Shown here piece by piece: positions 61,334 through 64,000 of a DNA stretch of 64,000 nt (position 1 is the first letter of the stretch; every line of letters starts with the position of its first letter). The stretch is taken from assembly GCF_030384665.1 (NCBI RefSeq), contig NC_083676.1, forward strand, positions 1 to 64,000, in the 5' to 3' direction. The stretch is from Lodderomyces elongisporus (lineage: Eukaryota > Ascomycota > Pichiomycetes > Serinales > Debaryomycetaceae). The position numbers and the translations under genes were made by a program. Under the pieces are notes generated by a model. That model was not told the origin of the DNA, did no database searches, and saw nothing but the letters and a program-made list of their open reading frames with translations.

Positions 61334-64000
61334 TTATATACCAACCGACCAAATTTCTTTCTCGTCTTCAATACGATCACTGAACAAGGTCTCTGCATCT
61401 CCACCTTGTTCAATTCTTTCCCTCTCGACATTTGCCAATCTCACAGCAACTCTCTTTGTGTAATCGGAAATCGATCTAGGAACAATCAGCGTACCAGTAA
61501 CAGTAACAATCTCTGTCTTGCCATCAAACCATGCATCAAACACTGTCAAGTTCTGATCAACTATTTGGAAAATTTCCAAATACGCCTTCTCAGCAGCAAG
61601 CTTGATGGGAATAATTGGATCCCTTACAGAAGCGAAAACACTAGGAACAACAAGATCCAAAAGCTCGGCTGAAATCGCATCTTTGTGCTTGTTTGCAACA
61701 GAACGAATAACAATCAATGCAAGTCTCTTAGTATCGGGAGATGATGAAGCAGGCGCAAGAACCAACTTGGCCAACTGTTTAAACAAATCGACATTCAATT
61801 CATCAGAACTGAGCAAAATCTTACCAATGGCAATGGTGGCATTATCACTGATATATGGCTCTGGTGAATCGGAACATGCAATCACATACTCTACAACATT
61901 AGCATTATCCTTGATTAAATCAGGCGCATATTTCAAGAAAGAGTTGATTGCCAACACCGAGAATTTCGATTCATTGTTCAACACTTTCTTTTCCAATAAT
62001 GTATTGGTCTCTTCCTTGGTCAACACATTGGCCAACGAACCCAATAATTTTGCTGATGAAATCGAGTCAATGCTCTCTTCTTCAACAATCGACAAAAGAC
62101 TAGATTTCGAGGCTTCACTTAACATCTCACCCTTGGTCTCCACAACAGCAAGCATACCCTGCAACATTGAGGACTTGACACCAGAATCTTCAGTGGCTTT
62201 GGCATTAGACACCAACTCGGTAATCAATGAATCAACACGAGGTTGGTGCTGCACCAAAGTACTTAATGCAACAACAGCTCTCTTTCTCAATGTCTCATTT
62301 GTCACGTCACTTAAACAACGCACAAAGGTTCTTTGTAATTGTGGAATGAATGCTCTCAAAAATTGTGGAATCTTGTTCAACAAATTGTTCAATGCCACAA
62401 GAATAGCCGATTTGATACTCGTAGCAACTTTCTCTCCAATAACCCTAATCATTGGTCCACTAATCACCGTAGCCAAAGTCTTCAAGTTATCAGCTGGAGT
62501 CTTTTCAATGACATCAGCGATAGCCAACGCTGACAACTCCCTTTGCTCGGGCGTACCATACATCAAGCCATGCAAGAATATTGGCAAAATACTGTTTGGA
62601 CCTTTTGGCAAGGCAAATCCTGCAACCTCGTACCCAGTAAGGTTCAATGCTTGGCTTGCAGGCTTGACCAACTTCTCCAAAATCTCCTTTGGTTGCCTCT
62701 TCACCAATGATGTAAGAGACTCCATACTTCCCTTAACAACTTGTGGTGATGGGTCAGCAAGAGACAAAATCATTTGGAAAACAAAGTCTTCGAGGTACAT
62801 CGAATAATCCATTGTAGCTTCAGCAAAGAATTGATCGAGTTGAGCAAATATAACTTCTCTCCTCTTTGGATCTTCATTCTTCATCAATGCCAACAATTGT
62901 TGCATCAACAAATGAGCACCATCATCTTCAACCGAGAGAAGAACTTGGTTAAATTCATCATGCAAGTCCTCGCCGGCTACGATACCTTCCACCATGGTGT
63001 TGATAATGACAGAAAGCTTCTTGTACAATGCAGTACCAGCCACCGAGGATAATGAAGCCAATGCACCATAGTTGACTGGTTCTTTCAATAATACCGGAAG
63101 AGTAATTGGGAAGATCAAGTCTGCTTTGTTAGCCATCAACTCTTCAAGAGCAACCACCGTTGTAGTGTTCAACTCTGCCAACAATTGTGGGATAATCTCG
63201 TGAACAACGAAATTGCCCATCTTGGCATGCAATTCCTCAAACGCTTGAGCAGCAGCATTTCTGGTTGGTTTATCGTTTGTAACAAGACCATCATGAATAA
63301 TGGTGATAAACGTGTCTTGATATGTAGTCAATCCTTCCAATGAAGTTGACTTGATCAACTCTGTCAAGGCAATACAAGCACCTTCTTGGTCCTTGGCATT
63401 TTGTAACGTTGGCAACAACTGAGGTAAGGCATTTGCACCAACACGACGAACCATATCACCCAATGTTTGTGCTGCAATAATTCTTTGTGTCTCATCGTCA
63501 GATGCCAACTTACTCACAATAAGAGTAGTTAATGAAGGCAAGATCTCCTTAACAGTACGAGGAGTGTTTGAGACCAAAGCCTTCCAGATATCAGCACTAG
63601 CATTACGAACGATACCAGCAACATCTGAACGACAAACAAACAATGCTGCCAAAATACGATCACGACGATCTTGTCCAAGTGACTCGGCAAGAGTCTTGTT
63701 GACAGCTTGGTCTTCAATAAGTTCATTCTTACCAGAGAGACCAGTGATTTGGAATAACAAATCTCCAGTAAGCTCCAATGAAGAAAGACGAATACGATAA
63801 GATTCGTTGGACAATCCAGCTTCTAATTCGGGCAACAACAAATCAACTGCCTTCTTAGCATAATTCTTGACAATCAATCTACCCGATTTCAATGCAGTCT
63901 CTCTAATCTCCTCATCCAGATCAGCAAGACCATTAAGAATTGGTGGAATGATTTTACTCAAGTATGGTGAAAACTGAGAACCAAAACAAACAGGTAAAAA
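61334..64000 (-). CDS. GCN1: Gcn1, C-terminal part, with apparent 1-base frameshift
   Basis: C-terminal 875 codons or so of the giant HEAT-repeat protein Gcn1, which binds ribosomes and Gcn2 to activate the eIF2alpha kinase in amino-acid starvation. The gene runs off the right edge. HEAT-type units are continuous; recognisable stretches are IIPPILNGLADLDEEIRETA, YRIRLSSLELTGDLLFQITG, SNTPRTVKEILPSL and GDMVRRVGANALPQLLP, matching the segment that includes the Gcn2-RWD-binding region. The frame used here has no ATG. Bases 63963-64000 encode the expected preceding residues (LPVCFGSQFSPY) but in another frame, so the reading frame breaks at the AAA at 63960-63962. A sequencing or assembly error is the simplest explanation. 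Confidence 0.93.
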   Translation of the reverse strand, partial: FLPVCFGSQFSPYLSKIIPPILNGLADLDEEIRETALKSGRLIVKNYAKKAVDLLLPELEAGLSNESYRIRLSSLELTGDLLFQITGLSGKNELIEDQAVNKTLAESLGQDRRDRILAALFVCRSDVAGIVRNASADIWKALVSNTPRTVKEILPSLTTLIVSKLASDDETQRIIAAQTLGDMVRRVGANALPQLLPTLQNAKDQEGACIALTELIKSTSLEGLTTYQDTFITIIHDGLVTNDKPTRNAAAQAFEELHAKMGNFVVHEIIPQLLAELNTTTVVALEELMANKADLIFPITLPVLLKEPVNYGALASLSSVAGTALYKKLSVIINTMVEGIVAGEDLHDEFNQVLLSVEDDGAHLLMQQLLALMKNEDPKRREVIFAQLDQFFAEATMDYSMYLEDFVFQMILSLADPSPQVVKGSMESLTSLVKRQPKEILEKLVKPASQALNLTGYEVAGFALPKGPNSILPIFLHGLMYGTPEQRELSALAIADVIEKTPADNLKTLATVISGPMIRVIGEKVATSIKSAILVALNNLLNKIPQFLRAFIPQLQRTFVRCLSDVTNETLRKRAVVALSTLVQHQPRVDSLITELVSNAKATEDSGVKSSMLQGMLAVVETKGEMLSEASKSSLLSIVEEESIDSISSAKLLGSLANVLTKEETNTLLEKKVLNNESKFSVLAINSFLKYAPDLIKDNANVVEYVIACSDSPEPYISDNATIAIGKILLSSDELNVDLFKQLAKLVLAPASSSPDTKRLALIVIRSVANKHKDAISAELLDLVVPSVFASVRDPIIPIKLAAEKAYLEIFQIVDQNLTVFDAWFDGKTEIVTVTGTLIVPRSISDYTKRVAVRLANVERERIEQGGDAETLFSDRIEDEKEIWSVGI

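Noticed and set aside
61602..62807. 401-codon plus-strand frame inside GCN1
   Set aside because: Antisense shadow of a long conserved coding region; no family features of its own.

Overview
The window is a nuclear chromosome end from a budding yeast, almost certainly of the CUG-Ser1 ("CTG") clade near Lodderomyces elongisporus or the Candida parapsilosis group. Evidence is as follows. Mtr2, Gal4, Ash1, Akl1, Tps3 and Artemis-like proteins are of CTG-clade type. Introns are few and short, with GTATGT donors and TACTAAC-like branch sites. Low-complexity Q/N/S/T tracts are frequent. In-frame CTG codons fall in Ser-rich disordered stretches (for example in AKL1), as expected if CTG is read as Ser. 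The species itself is an inference. Any standard-code translation of this window will be wrong at CTG codons.

Layout. Bases 1-373 are about 15.5 copies of a 24-bp repeat. Its G-rich strand has the same layout as known Candida telomere repeats (AAGGATG, 12 nt, GGTGT), and its orientation fits a left telomere. After a gene-poor subtelomere of only 1.9 kb come XYL1 (+), then ARP10, RAD3, ADK2, LEO1 and a SAC7/BAG7 RhoGAP (all -). A gene-free gap of about 4 kb (12269-16297) holds one clean solo LTR (15107-15558) with a 5-bp target duplication. Next come RCN1 (-), an Artemis/SNM1-type nuclease (+), AKL1 (+), EMW1 (+), a NIPA-type transporter (+), TIF11 (-) and CTK3 (+). They are followed by TPS3 (-, with an intron in codon 8), TAF8 (-), DSK2 (-), ASH1 (-), a 61-aa glycine-zipper protein (-), MTR2 (+, spliced), SMN1-like (-), RPS4 (-), GYP5 (-) and GAL4 (-). 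A 7.3-kb gene-free interval separates GAL4 from MIG1 (+). The window ends inside GCN1 (-), which shows an apparent 1-base frameshift 39 bases from the edge.

Genes are mostly single-copy housekeeping functions: transcription and its regulation (RAD3, LEO1, TAF8, CTK3, GAL4, MIG1, ASH1), translation and its control (TIF11, RPS4, GCN1), Rho, Rab, calcineurin and actin regulation (SAC7-like, GYP5, RCN1, AKL1), mRNA export (MTR2), and xylose and trehalose metabolism (XYL1, TPS3). Two sugar regulators, GAL4 and MIG1, are head-to-head across the longest intergenic region. I found no tRNA, rRNA, snRNA, CRISPR array or intact transposon. The strongest non-standard signals are the telomere array, the solo LTR, the two introns that complete TPS3 and MTR2, the GCN1 frameshift, and the small glycine-zipper gene.
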